In this document: positions 45,791 to 57,567 of the stretch, piece by piece
How the letters are laid out: every line of letters starts with the position of its first letter
How positions within the stretch are numbered: position 1 is the stretch's first letter
DNA from: Prinia subflava
Taxonomy: Eukaryota; Chordata; Aves; Passeriformes; Cisticolidae
Length of the DNA: 64,000 bases
NCBI RefSeq assembly: GCF_021018805.1
Contig: NC_086250.1
Location: forward strand, 67,095,322 to 67,159,321
Direction of reading: 5' to 3'
Translations under genes and position numbers: made by a program
Notes under the pieces: generated by a model
Told to the model about the DNA's origin: nothing
Seen by the model: only the letters and a program-made list of their open reading frames with translations
Database searches by the model: none

Positions 45791-46884
45791 TGTGAAGCAG
45801 CAGTTCATTTCATTATGGAACATTTTAGGCCATATGGACTCGTGAGAACATCTTGAGGAAATTGGCCGGAATTTCTGACTCATGATGTTCGTCCTTAAGT
45901 GCAACCAGAAGGGAAGTCTTCAGTTTCTTGAATTTTTTCTGCAAGAAAATTTTAGGGCTTTCAGCGCTGGCAGAGCAGGGCAGCAAGGGGGAGGCTGTTC
46001 ATATCTGTGGTTTTGGAAGCATGTGGAAGGTGAGAGTTAGGAGGACAGTTAACTGAAGCAGAGCAGGCACAGGCATCATATTTGCATGGGGCAGCAGATC
46101 TTTGGGCCAATACTTCCAGGAACAATTGCTTGTCTAGCAGTTCCAGAGAAGTGAGCTAGGGGTGTTAGTGCCTCCTCTACAAGCTTGTAAAGGTCCAGGC
46201 ATGATCATTGTTACCCATTTTGGCCCAGTCAGACTGAGGTCACAATTTTTCAGCAATCCAAAATTAATGCAGGGCCAACTCTTAGCTTATCAAAGCTCTC
46301 AGCAGACCCAGTATGGACACCTATACTTTATTTTCACTTCTCTTAAATCTTGTAGAGTTTCCTCTGCCTAGAGCATACTGTATAACAGCCGTCAAAGTCT
46401 CAGGATTTGCTTCTTTAAATCAAATGCCATACCCAAACCTTTTAAAAATGTTCTCTCAAAGCTTTCCTCATACAAACAAAGTACAAAATACAAGAAATAA
46501 AACCAATAAGTTGTGGTCCTTGCACTCCAGGAAGCTCCCAACTAGACACATAGAAACCCTCCATGATCCCTCTTTGGGTGACAGCAAGGTCCCACATCAG
46601 GGGAAAGACAGAGAAACCCAGATGAGTCAACATGAGGGATGGCAGCACCTTGATTCAGGTGGAAACAGGGCACTTGGAGGCTTAGGTTCTCAAGTGGATT
46701 TGGTGCACAATGACCATTTAAAATCTTGGGGGACTCTGTGTTTCAGTGCAGGTACAGGAGGGAGGTCACTGCTGTAAGTCCCTACTGAGAGCCCTGGCTC
46801 TGTCTGGGCACATGTGAAGGGAGAAGGGTGGCTCCTTATCCATGTGTTTGATGACTTGGCAGCAGGGCATTCCTTACCCTCTCC

Positions 46885-46903
46885 CATCATATCAGATATG
46901 ATG
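46885..46903. repeat. Perfect 19-bp palindrome (9-bp arms, 1-nt centre)
   Basis: CATCATATC and GATATGATG flank a single A. AT-rich, so more likely by chance than the GC-rich palindromes, but exact. Confidence 0.9.
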
Positions 46904-48605
46904 TGCCATTAAGGCACAAGGAGAAAATTGTAACCAGCAAAATTTCTCAAAAAATCATGTCCAAGACAAGAAAACATGAAGCTGTGACATGAAAAGGAGC
47001 TCTAACGACATTAATCCTCTTTACATTATAGAGAAATAAAGATCAAAAAGGGCCGTGAATTTGAAATAGAACCTAAAAGACCACATTGGGCTGGAGCTAC
47101 AGGGACCACTGGGGGCATTTGCAGAGCAGAAACAGGATGTTTCTGGTATCTCTACAGCAAACTCAAAAGAAACTGCCTCCACCTGGCACATCCTTCTTTC
47201 AACTTGCCCAAACACATCCACACCCATCAGAAAGCTGTGGGTAGAGGTTTACTCTAAAGTATGATGAAGAGAGATGCTGAACTGCTCTTTCCAAGGCCAG
47301 AACATAGCAAGGTGAACATGGACCCATCTCTCAAGCTCCTGGCGCAGGCAGCACCCACCTACACCGGTGCATGGCAGGGATTTGCAGGGTGTGCAGAGAG
47401 GAGGAGCTGCCTGCAGGGTTTGGGATGGGAAATACACCCCCAGCCTTCAGGCCCCAGTGGCAGTCCCATGGAACAGCACAGCAGCTCAAGAGGGTTGGTG
47501 TTCTGCTTTTTTCCAAGGGAAGGAACGAGCTATTTTTATGCCCTAGTAAAAGCCTTTGGACTGTCAGTAAAACGTGGGAGGTTTCATAGTAAATGTTTTG
47601 GCTGACATTTTCTCAGAAACAGCAGGAAATAATCAGCGCATAATTAGAGAGGAAAAGACCTGCAAATGTCTATAGATCCATGTAGAGCGCAAAGGGCTTC
47701 TTTTTTTTTTTTTTCTAATTGACCTTAGTGAAGGTGAAGCTGAGCATGTTTTATAGAATTATAAGATGATTTTATAGAAATTCCTCAAAGAGTACACCAG
47801 TGGAAGAGCCAAGTTGCTAATTCTCAGTAATTTTTTCTCCTCTCTTCTGCCATTCCCTGTAGCAATAACCTCTTCTGACCATTTTGGATAAGAAAGAGCA
47901 CATTCTGTGGTGTCTGGCTTGAGAAGAGCTCTTTTGATAGAGTATCCCTTGACTCTAGAGGTGATGGGCTATCTTTGCCTGAGAAACCTCCATGGCTGCA
48001 ATTCCCTTGTGTCGTTCAAGGTGGGTTGAGCAATCTGTACTTAGACAGCTTTTACTCTCTCAAAAAATGCTATGTGTAAGGTCAGCAGGGAAACCTCCAC
48101 AGGAAACCAGACAATCTGCTCTAATCATGAAGGTAAATCTATCCACTGAAATGTTCACTGGGCCTTCTCTAGACTCAAGTGACTCCTGAGGAGACTGCTC
48201 CAGTCTATCAGTTAAATAAATACATGCGAGAACTGTTTCCAGAAAGTCTGATTATGTCATCAGCCAAGTGAAAAGGCTCCTTCAGAGCTGCCCTCATCTG
48301 TTGAGTAATTACCGAGCTGGGACAGGGGCTGAAAATCTCCTTTCAGCCATAAGGAAAGACTTGATGCACATATGGAGCAGCTAATTTTAAAACTGCGGTA
48401 TATCCTCCATTTCCCCTCCTCTCCTCTTTCCAGAATGCCAAAGGGGTTAGGTCACATCCCAGAGCAATCACTTGCTAGGGTTTCTTTCCCCCCCTCTGTT
48501 TTCCTTTATCAAACACATTTCCTTCTTTTCCTCTCTTGTGCTCCTAGGCAGAAATCTTGTATACCAGGCTGTAGCCTGAAGCAAATATTGTCTAGTCAAG
48601 TCAGA

Positions 48606-48622
48606 TATATATATATAAATAA
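48606..48622. repeat. Short (AT)n microsatellite
   Basis: About eight AT/TA units, too short to be a strong expansion candidate. Confidence 0.85.
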
Positions 48623-48866
48623 AATTCCCTTCTTCCAAATGAGGCTTTATAATGGAGATGTTCCTGGTCCCTTGTCTACATCGCTGCTAACAAAAGCAGT
48701 GTGTTACAGAGTTTAAAGGCAGGAAAATAACCAAGAAAGGGTGAGCAGAGGGAGATTACAGCAAAGGCTGGACACCAAGAAAACAGGCAAGGGACAGGGG
48801 GAGGAGGAAGGAAAACTGCACTTTGCAGAATGAATAACTCCTAACAAGTTTAAAGGAAACATTATT

Positions 48867-48912
48867 ACAATTTTATTACCATAAATTTTATTTATACCAA
48901 TTTTATTACCAC
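48867..48912. repeat. Imperfect direct repeat, 30-bp period
   Basis: CAATTTTATTACCA occurs at 48868-48881 and again at 48898-48911, with AT-rich DNA between. Probably a small tandem duplication. Confidence 0.8.
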
Positions 48913-50553
48913 TTTTATGAAGCTGCTCTAAAAATGAAGTCCTGAAGAAGCAATTAGGCTGAGAACATGAATTTTGCAGCTGTATTTTCCTGGCCCTCCA
49001 CCTGCCCTGTCAATGAGCTGACGAGCATCCTTGTGCTGCTGTCGTGATGCCCAGCTCGCTTTGTGTCCTTCATTCCCCAAAGAACAAATTATGGATGGGG
49101 TCATGGTGGGACAGACCCACAGAAAATCAAGCAGATATTAAAATTCCTGCTTCTTCCCTATCCAGGGAGTTGAATTAGGGGAGACATTGAGGCTTTTTGG
49201 AAATGATGCCTTCTCACCTCTGCTAAATCTGCGGTTTTAGGAGTTCAGTGTGTGCGGGTCCCTCATGATTTCAGCTCAAGCTGTCCTGCCTACCCCTCTA
49301 AAAAACGCCTCCTAGGAAGTGCCTCCATGTGGGTATTCTCCAGCTGACTCCTGTCTGCTCCCTCCAAATCCTGTGGCCTTTTTGCACACATTCCTCGGAA
49401 GGGAGAATAAAATGAGTGAAAAATAGCACTGACAGGCAGCTGTCTCCAAGGGCGCTGGCTTGCACTGTGCCTTTGATAAAAATACTTCCAACCTCAGTTT
49501 CCACACCTGGTGATTAAAGAGGAAGAAGAAGCACTCACTGAAATTAGCTGGAAAATGTCTTGCAACTTAACTCCATGATTTTGTGATTTAACTGAACTGC
49601 AAAATCCTCATCTTGATAATGTATTTTTGCCCTCACTGGACCACTTCCCTCAGCTCAACTCATCATAGATGTTGACAGCATTGAAGTCTCCACCCAGACA
49701 AGCTGCTCCTGTGGGGAAACAGGCAGGGAACTGATCTCTTCTCAGTACTTATTTTAGGAAGGAATGCCAGGAGTGAATCTTTGTATCCATGGACCAAAGA
49801 GGGTGTTTTAGCATCCAATTCTTCTGGAACTTCCCCCTGGGCTTGTTCAGATGAGACCCACCCTTATGAATGCAAACTAACCACGGGTTAAAAATATCTC
49901 CACGTCAGCTGAGTAAGACTGATAGCAAAAAGCCATCAACTTTCAAAAATATCACCCCTTGGATAAATAAGGTGCTTTGCAGACTCTTGCATAATTCTCA
50001 CGCAAAGATTAAGTTTCCTTATGAGTTCAAAACATGAAAAGGCTCCAGAAAAGACAGCTGGGTGGGAAAAAGAGTGGAGTGTAACTGTGCAGTGGTGAGT
50101 TAACACACGAAATGAAAGGATGAAGTGCTGCATGTGGCAGAGCTGCCTTCTCAGATGTTCTTGGGGAGTGTTTGAAAGAGTTAAGCCCAATAGTGGAATG
50201 TCTTGGGAATGCTGGCAGACATAGAGTGAGCGGCTTTTTTCTTCCCTCTGGATGGAGTCCCAGGACTGAGCATGCAAAGTGATGACTTTGGATCCGAGTT
50301 TGCTTCTCGGGTCTGCAGCAGAGAGCTGGGAAGTGATGCAGTGTTACCAAGAAGTCCTTGCAAGGGATGTGCAAATGCCTTCCTAAGTCAGGAGAGGTAT
50401 TTTTACCTCTTCCTTGCTCATCCTTGGGTGCAGCAGGACTCGCTCTGAGAAGATACACAGAGGGAGAAACCACATCCTGAAAGGCGTATGCAAAGGGAGA
50501 AAGACACATCCCCAAACAGTTTATTTTGGCTGCTGGTTTTTGTTGTCCGTTTC

Positions 50554-50587
50554 GGTTTGGTGGTTTGGTGGTTTGGTTTTTTTTTCC
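50554..50587. repeat. (GGTTTGGT)n low-complexity run ending in poly-T
   Basis: Three GGTTTGGT-like units followed by a T tract. G-rich doublets only, so not a strong quadruplex motif. Confidence 0.88.
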
Positions 50588-50714
50588 TCATTTTCGTTCT
50601 CCTTCTTTGATGGAAACTTCAGTGACTCTTTAACCTTGCAGTTCATAAGGCGCCTTGGGATTAGCTGGTTGCCTCCGAGCAGGGAATCTGGGGTGATTCA
50701 CACAGGGAGCTGGC

Positions 50715-50873
50715 ATGGCTGCTGTGCTCTTTGGCTTTGAGGATCTCCTCTACAGCTGGGACAGCCTGGTGTGGAGCCTGACGTCCCGGGCTCTGAGGAA
50801 TTGCCGCTTTGGAAATCTGAGGGTCCTGCAGCTCATGCTGAAGCCATGGTGCATTTCCAGAGACGTTTATCAG
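50715..50873 (+). other. Candidate short coding exon (53 codons)
   Basis: An ATG in favourable context (G at -3 and +4) opens a frame starting MAAVLFGFEDLLYSWDSLVW. It runs 53 codons and ends in phase 0 at CAG followed by GTAGGG at 50874; read on unspliced, it stops at 50880-50882. Alternatively, CTCCTCTACAG ending at about 50756 could act as an acceptor, giving an internal exon of about 118 bp in which two frames are open. The peptide is hydrophobic and aromatic-rich. I do not recognise it, and no partner exon is visible. Confidence 0.15.
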
Positions 50874-53800
50874 GTAGGGTAACAAAACACCAGGCCAGAC
50901 CCCCAAACCCCGAGGCTGCAGAGGGGAGACCCCCTGGGAGTCTCACAGGGTCCTGTCCTGCTCCTCCCAACCACTTTGGGTCCTACACAAGCAGTGGGAC
51001 AAAGGGGATGCTGTGGGCAGGGGAGGGGTGGCAGGAGAAACTCTTTGGTTTCTCTTTTTGGAGGTTGGTGATGGGGTCTCCCACGGTGGAACACAGTTCC
51101 AAACTCTCCTTCCCACAGAGCAGGGGGGGAATAAGTAAAAGGAAATTAGGGTTCAATGTGCTATAACCCCTTTCCATGAGCGTTAAACTCAGAAGGACAA
51201 CCGTAGATTGTCTGCATCCTCAGGCTGTCCCAACAGCTGCAAAGGAATAATTTATAATTTACCCAGAGGAAAGGATGCCTAAAGGCACCTAATCTGTGGA
51301 AAATGGGCATTTGTAGAGGTTTTTAAACTGCAGTAGCACTAATTATCCATAAATGACTTGTGCAATGCCTTGTGACTGCTTCGTCTTGCAAAGTCCCAGG
51401 CATCTGATTGCCTAAAATTCCTGGTTTGCTTGATATATGGTTTATGTGGTATAGAGAGCTTTGGGGCTTGGACAACTGGCTTCTCTGTAAAGTCACACAA
51501 ACTGCTTGCAGCTTGAGGTACAGTGACCCAGCTCTAATAAACTGTGTGTGTTTCTGAGACTGGTTAAACTGGGTTAAACAAACTGAAGAAAAGGAACTAG
51601 TATTGAATATCACTTTGAAAAGCAACTCATTCCAGTCCATAGGTAAGTCCAGGTTGCAATGACACTGTAAACCAACCAGCTTGTCTGGTTTTTTAATCAG
51701 CTTTAGACAACTGAGTCTGGATATTTATTCTGTTGTGGGGACAAGCCTGTTACAGTATTTATCATCTCCACAGATTTGTCTAACGCTGGACACGGGAGTG
51801 CTTGCTTGGTATTTGCATTTGGAAAATGGATTTTCTGCTACTCCCATTTACTTGGTATTTTGCTTTTCCTGTGCTTTGGAAGTCTCCATGTGTGAAGCCA
51901 AGTCATACAGAAGGCAACAGATTAAAAGCCTGTAGAAATTGTGTGTATTGGTTAGAGGGAGACCAGGGCAGGGCTCTCAGTAATTTCAGCAAACTTTGAA
52001 CCAGCTTCAAATCATGCTCTGGTTTCAGCAGACTTCAGGAATAGATTTTATGGTCTTTGGAGTTCAGCAAGCATGGGCAGCATTTTTATTTTAAGTATTT
52101 GTTTGTTCCAGAAGACACCCACAGCCAGTAACACAAACCCATTATCCAGGGCTTGGCTTTGAAACCCCACTGAGATGCACCACGGGGATGGCTCCAAGGG
52201 ACCCACACTGCCCTCCCTGGGCTCTGCTGACCCTTGGCTGAGGTGAACCCAGAGGTCACTCTGTGCAGAGGCTGCCTGTGGTGTGGGGCTGCCCCACCCT
52301 CTCTCTGCAGCATGTCTTAGGAACCTGAACCTAATCAGCTCACATGGGGCTGGGAAAGGGGAGGGGGAAGCAAGAGGGCTCAATGCTGAACCTCATTTTT
52401 ACCTTCCACCTATGTAAAATCATCCTCAAAACCTAAGGAGTTGGTTTGCAGATGTGTCCAGGTTCTGATTACTAATAATGTATCCCAACCTGTGCACCAT
52501 GCATCAGGGGAAGCCATAGCCTGTGAAGACTCCCAGGACTGGTGTTCTCTCAGCAGATTTATGTTGCTGAGAGCATTGAGCACATTCACAAGTGCACTTT
52601 TTCCATTGCAAAATGCACAAGCCTTGAGCCATCCCCCAAGGCATTATATCATGATCCTGGCATATTATTCCCTGATGAAATGGGAAAGGAATTGTGCCAA
52701 TGAAATGGGACCAGGAAAGGTGCCTCTCTTCCCACCCAAACAAGCATTAATGCAGCCTGAAAGATGCTCACAGGTCAGGATGGACTCGAATAGTTGTTTG
52801 TTTCTCAGACAGAATCTGTGAACATCTGCAAAAGCTCAGTAAAACCACGTCACTTTATTTGTCAATGCTCATGAGCTTGCAGTTCTTTGGAGAGGATCTG
52901 AAATGCTGGGTCAGGTACCAGGAGAATTGCTGCTGGGTGGAGGCTGGTTGGAACAGGCATCTCATAGCTCATCACTGCAGAGCTCCAGCAGCAGCAGGGT
53001 TATTAGCAGCCAGCATGAGCTGATAGCTAGCTCTACACTTATGGATATTAATCTTAAAAGCATTTCCTCCAGTAGCCAGCATCGTCCAATTTAAATGCTG
53101 GCAGGGTATTTTAGTAGAATATTGCTTGGACAGAAAGCCTGGCAGTTTAATCACTTCCCAGAGACAGAAACTTCGTCCACTGCTGATTATTTAGATGAGC
53201 AAATAAGCTCTTGACTATGCTAGTTTTTGTTGTCTCTATATATTAATCCCTGTTGCTACTGCACCTTGAGAGCAAAGCAGACCAGTGTAGGACTTCTGCC
53301 TGGTACCAGAACCAGAAAAACCCTTAAAAGGAACATTAAAGAGATATATTAGTCAACTTTGTACAATTAAGCCATGCTTTTTCATACTCTGAATAGTATG
53401 ACATTTCTTGTTCTTTGAGTTAAGCATATCTGAGTGCATCTCTGCTTCTGGTGCCTTCTGCTGAAACAGAGTTGGGGTAGCAGAGCAGTGTAGCCCACAG
53501 CCAGGTTCTGGCTGAGCAGGACCCATGCAGGACACACAACTGGGGAGAACTCAGCTCCTCCACCAGCCAGGATTGTGGTTGCTCAGGTATGGCTCTGACT
53601 TAGACATTTTTTTTAAAAACAATCCAAAACTTGACAATTCCTTTCTACTGTCCCATCTACAAAATATATAAAAACTAAGACAACATTGTACAGAGGGTAC
53701 AGATTTACTGCCAATACAAGGGTTATTGGAAACAAAACAAGCTCCAGGCATCAACATAATCAATGTCATTCCCTTATTTATGATGAGAGACTTTACTTTC

Positions 53801-53874
53801 TTTTCTCTCAGCAAATCAGCACCAATGCTTTAGCTGAGATAGATGAAATAGCAGTTTTGGGGTGATGCTGGCTG

Positions 53875-53955
53875 CAGTGGTTAGAGTGATATCTGAAACT
53901 CTTCAGTCTTCAAATCCAACCTGACACAGAAATTGGAAGTCTGGACTTGCTCAAG
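53875..53955 (+). mobile_element. Possible relic of an old amniote SINE/L2-type repeat
   Basis: AGTGGTTAGAGTGATATCTG near 53875 and a following TTCAAATCCAACCTGACACA resemble the tRNA-like and body segments (gtggttagagcactg..., ggttcaaatccc...) of old amniote SINEs. The order is right but identity is low. Confidence 0.3.
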
Positions 53956-54954
53956 CTGCACTCTGAGCAGCAGTTATTATAAAATAGGTTAAAACAATCA
54001 GAAAATTGTTCCTTCATTCCTGGTCTCCAGACTGGATTTGTCTCAGGGATGCTGAGTGACTCCATTTTTCACTGTCTGTAAGCAATGCTTTGGTACTCAG
54101 GCCATCTGAGCAGTTCTGAGAGCTGGAGGCTTCTGGTATCCTGAAGGGTACCATCATCTGTCTCAGACTGCATTTCTTTCCCAGCAAATAAATCCTCCCC
54201 CAAGTCTGCTGTGATTCCCAGGGACACATTTGTCTGCCCAGCCTGAAACAAACCTCTTGCCTTGATCTGTTTTCAGTGGGGCTAATATTCACCAGTTGCT
54301 GTATTTTAATTGTAACGAATGCTTGCTATGTTTTTAAACTGTGTTTTGTGATCCACCGTGTGGTTTTCTGACTGCATGATGGGAATTCATTTGAAAAAGG
54401 GGATGAACAAATAATAAACTTCCAGTTGAGGCTCAGACAGTCAGTTGTGCAAGATGTCACCGAGCTGTCGGATGTATTTTTACCAATGCCCAGATGTCTG
54501 ACTGCTCTGACCTACTAAACAAATGGCCTTGTGAACTAACACAGTGCCTGCTTTTGCAGAAATACTCACATTTCAAGAAGTACTGGGGGAGGGCTGGCTT
54601 GTTATTATGGGATAGGCAGTCAGTTCTGCATTTTAACATCCTGAAGATAATTCACTATTTATTTAATCTCTAAATCCATCAACAAATGTTTTAGTTTCCT
54701 GGCTATGCCTGTGCAATGTCAAAGAACATTAGGCAGTGTAGGACTTACATCTACAGTAAAAATGTGTTTATGTGTCTGGACTGTTTAAAATCCCACCAAC
54801 TGCTCCTACCAAGTCAGAGGCACACACTGGATGCAGAGCCATCTCTCAAGGATACCATTCACAGGCATTTAATTCCTCATTCTCTGTAGACAGTAGTGCT
54901 GTGTGTTTTTTATACACTGCTTCTTAACCACCAAGATCTTGGAAAGACAGTTAA

Positions 54955-55045
54955 GTAATTTTACTGCTATAGAAACTGAGGCAGACATGGATGAAATTAC
55001 TCATTCAGGTTATGGGCACAAGTGCAGAATTGTCTGCAGTACCTC
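54955..55045 (-). mobile_element. Possible relic of an old amniote SINE/L2-type repeat
   Basis: ATAGAAACTGAGGCAGACAT near 54970 is the reverse complement of the CTCAGTTTC core of MIR/L2-like repeats, and the following bases have the expected spacing. Weak beyond the core. Confidence 0.35.
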
Positions 55046-55249
55046 ATTGCTCCCCAAATATCCAATTACAGGCAATAGAATTAAGGAAGGAGGTGAGGAT
55101 GTAGAATTTTGGGGCTGGGTGCTAATCTAAAATGAGGAAGAGGAAAGAGCTTTTGCTCTGCTGGCAGATACGCAAATTCATGGAATATTCTATGCTTTAG
55201 CAAAAAGTTTCATTTTTGGCTATTAGGGAGAAACTGTTGTATATTAAGA

Positions 55250-55445
55250 ATTAAATCTTCACGAGGGCACTGAGGCACTGTAACAGACTGCCCAGAGAAG
55301 CTGTGAGTGCCCCATCCCTGGAAGTGTTTGAGGCCAGGCTGGAAGGGACTCAGAGCTACCTGGTCTAGTGGGAGGTGTCCCTGCCCATGGCAGGGTGGGG
55401 AGGACCTTTGAGCTTCCTTCCAACCCAAACCATTCTGTGCTTCTA
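55250..55445 (+). mobile_element. CR1 LINE 3' end, truncated
   Basis: Plus-strand CR1 with GACTGCCCAGAGAAGCTGTG near 55287, CCCCATCCCTGGAAGTGTTT near 55312, GGCCAGGCTGGAAGGGACTC near 55332, CTGCCCATGGCAGGGTGGGG near 55381, and the terminal CTTCCAACCCAAACCATTCT near 55418. The 3' end is near-complete. The plus-strand frame at 55375-55785 overlaps it and is not a gene. It is the best-preserved CR1 in the window by eye. Confidence 0.96.
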
Positions 55446-56595
55446 CTTTCCAGATCCTACAGTTTCCCTGAGGAGAATGCACCTCAGGCATGTTTCCCAC
55501 AGAATTCACTGTTGGCCATGGGGTGCTAATGGGTTTTCCCCCAGCTGCCATGGGAAGTTGACCTGCAGGGCTTTGGGGTTTCTCCCCCATTCACCTGGGA
55601 TTTTGCTGGCACCCTGCATCAAGAAAGGGACTGTTTCCACTTCATGGTGGGATCTGAGACATCCCCATAACCCCTCGTACCCTATGAGGAAACATGGTCT
55701 TCCTCCTCAGAAGGGAACAGTTTGGAAATTCCAGTCTTGTTTCAGCATCATTCTTCACCCTGCTTGCCTTGAAGACATCTTTTGAAGTTTAGGAACAATT
55801 AAAGATTCAGGAGCAAAAGCAGCATTTTGCACGCCTGCCCTGCTGCTGTAAAAGGCTGTGCAAAGCAATGTTGGGCAGGAGGGAGGAAGGAAAGGGCTGA
55901 AATGTTAAACACATCATTTCAGATTGGCAAAATTTCCAGGTTTTGATTTATAGCTTCATCACCAAGTAGATTAATGTGGAATTCAAACACAACCAGCTCT
56001 TTGCTTTCCTTCCAGGCCTGACATATTAACATTTCCCATTAATCTAGTCAGCTCCAGCACGATGAAGGCTGAGGAAACGGGGGATTAGGCATGTGGGAGT
56101 GCTGGGTGGGCAGGGGAAAAGAGCCAACAAAATTCACTTTATTTAACTAACTAACTAAAGTAGAGAGCATGGGACGTTGTTCAGGTCTCAGGTTCTAGCT
56201 GGAGCTGTTTCTGACTCCTTAAAGACAGCAAACCCAGATCCTGTCTCTTCTGGTGCTGGGCAGAGGGGTTTCCAGTGGGGCTGCTGACCTTCTGCTTGTA
56301 AGGACAACGGGGCACTGGTGGCCCCATGGAGCTGAGCTCAAAGAGCTCCTTGCTGGCCACTGCCCTGTTCTCAGAACATTGTCATGCCCTGCTTCAGGCC
56401 CTAGGCTTGCAGTCTGCCTAATTCCCAGTTTTGTGGGGAGGCAACTATGACTTCTTTTCCCCAGAACTTTTGCTGATCCAGTCCACAGTCTCTGGAGCTG
56501 CCCTGGAGACTTCTCAAACTTTATTGCTACATATTTAGGCATTTATAACTACGTATTTAAGCAGCTATGAGATTTGAGCTGCTTACCTTGGGGGG

Positions 56596-56680
56596 AAAAA
56601 CAACAACAACCACCAAAAAAAACCACCAACAAATAAACCACAATAACTAACAGAAATCACACTAAAAAAAAAAAAAATAG
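56596..56680. repeat. A-rich tract with AAC and ACC units
   Basis: Begins with AACAACAAC, continues with ACCACCAA units and ends in an A run of about 13-14 bp. May be the decayed tail of a retroelement; none is recognisable upstream. Confidence 0.88.
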
Positions 56681-56844
56681 ACGGAAAAATAACCATCCAC
56701 CCAGAGCTGCAGCTCAAGAACTTGTGGCGTGCAGTTTCTCACCCCATCTTCCTTACAGGCAGAAGCAAAGAGGGTTAGACAGCGAGAGGAGAAAATGCAA
56801 ATGCTAAAAATTCATTTTTGCCAGAAATCATATCCCACAGACAG

Positions 56845-56862
56845 AAAAAAAAAAAAAAAAAA
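56845..56862. repeat. Poly-A tract
   Basis: About 18 consecutive A residues. No retroposed sequence with target-site duplications is evident beside it. Confidence 0.93.
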
Positions 56863-57545
56863 GAGCCTGTGGGGAAACCTCAAGCCATTTCCATTCAAGT
56901 TGTCCATGGAGAAAGCACATGAAGTGCTCACTAAGTTCCCACTCCCAGGTATTTTTATAGCACACTGTAAAGTTGCCTTCAGCACTTGATACAGACCTGC
57001 CCTGCCTTTGTGGGGCTGGGAAGGGCTGGGACAATGGGGTAGGATCTGTGCCACTGCCACCAGCCCCACCGTAACCCCTCAGAGCACTGATGTCAGAGGA
57101 GAGGCAATGACCCTTTTGCCTCCTGAACAAACACCTATTCCCCTCAACAGCTTGTGGGGTCTCATCTCTCTTTGCACTGTCCCATGGCAGCAGTAGGGCA
57201 GGACAAGAGGCACAGGGCTTTCTTGGAGGGCAGAGAAAAGCTCCAGAAGTGTGCTGGGAAATGGCTGAACCTGAGCCATTAAATCACCTCATGGACTGCT
57301 GTGCTGCCTTTCTGCCAAAGCCAACATGGAGCTGCACCAGGCTGGGGCTTGTACTCAGTAATTATTAGCAAACACAACACTCTGGAGTTTTCCATGGGCT
57401 GCAGCTACTCCAGTGCTGCTAGAAAATGAGGGGGACCTTAAACCAACATTGACCCTCTCGTTTGTCTTTACATGAACTTTTAGGGATGGTAGGAGGAGAT
57501 TGAGTGGTCAAGTCTCATGACTGAGATTCTTCTTGTTCAATAAAT

Positions 57546-57567
57546 ACCTCCTCTTAAAAGAGGAGGT
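57546..57567. repeat. Perfect 22-bp palindrome (10-bp arms, 2-nt centre)
   Basis: ACCTCCTCTT and AAGAGGAGGT flank AA. One half is a pyrimidine run and the other a purine run, so it could fold as a cruciform. There is no gene context. Confidence 0.93.

Larger units (their letters stand above)
44816..55249. other. Mostly unique non-coding DNA, no gene seen
   Basis: About 10 kb with no supported exon. The larger frames are 46313-46777 (154 codons, plus) and 50027-50515 (162, minus), both without known domains. It contains scattered simple repeats, a palindrome at 46885, an exon candidate at 50715, and possible old SINE relics near 45680, 53875 and 54955. T tracts lie at 47701-47714 and 50581-50587. 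Confidence 0.45.

Noticed and set aside
55375..55785. 136-codon plus-strand protein
   Set aside because: Its first part is CR1 3' sequence.
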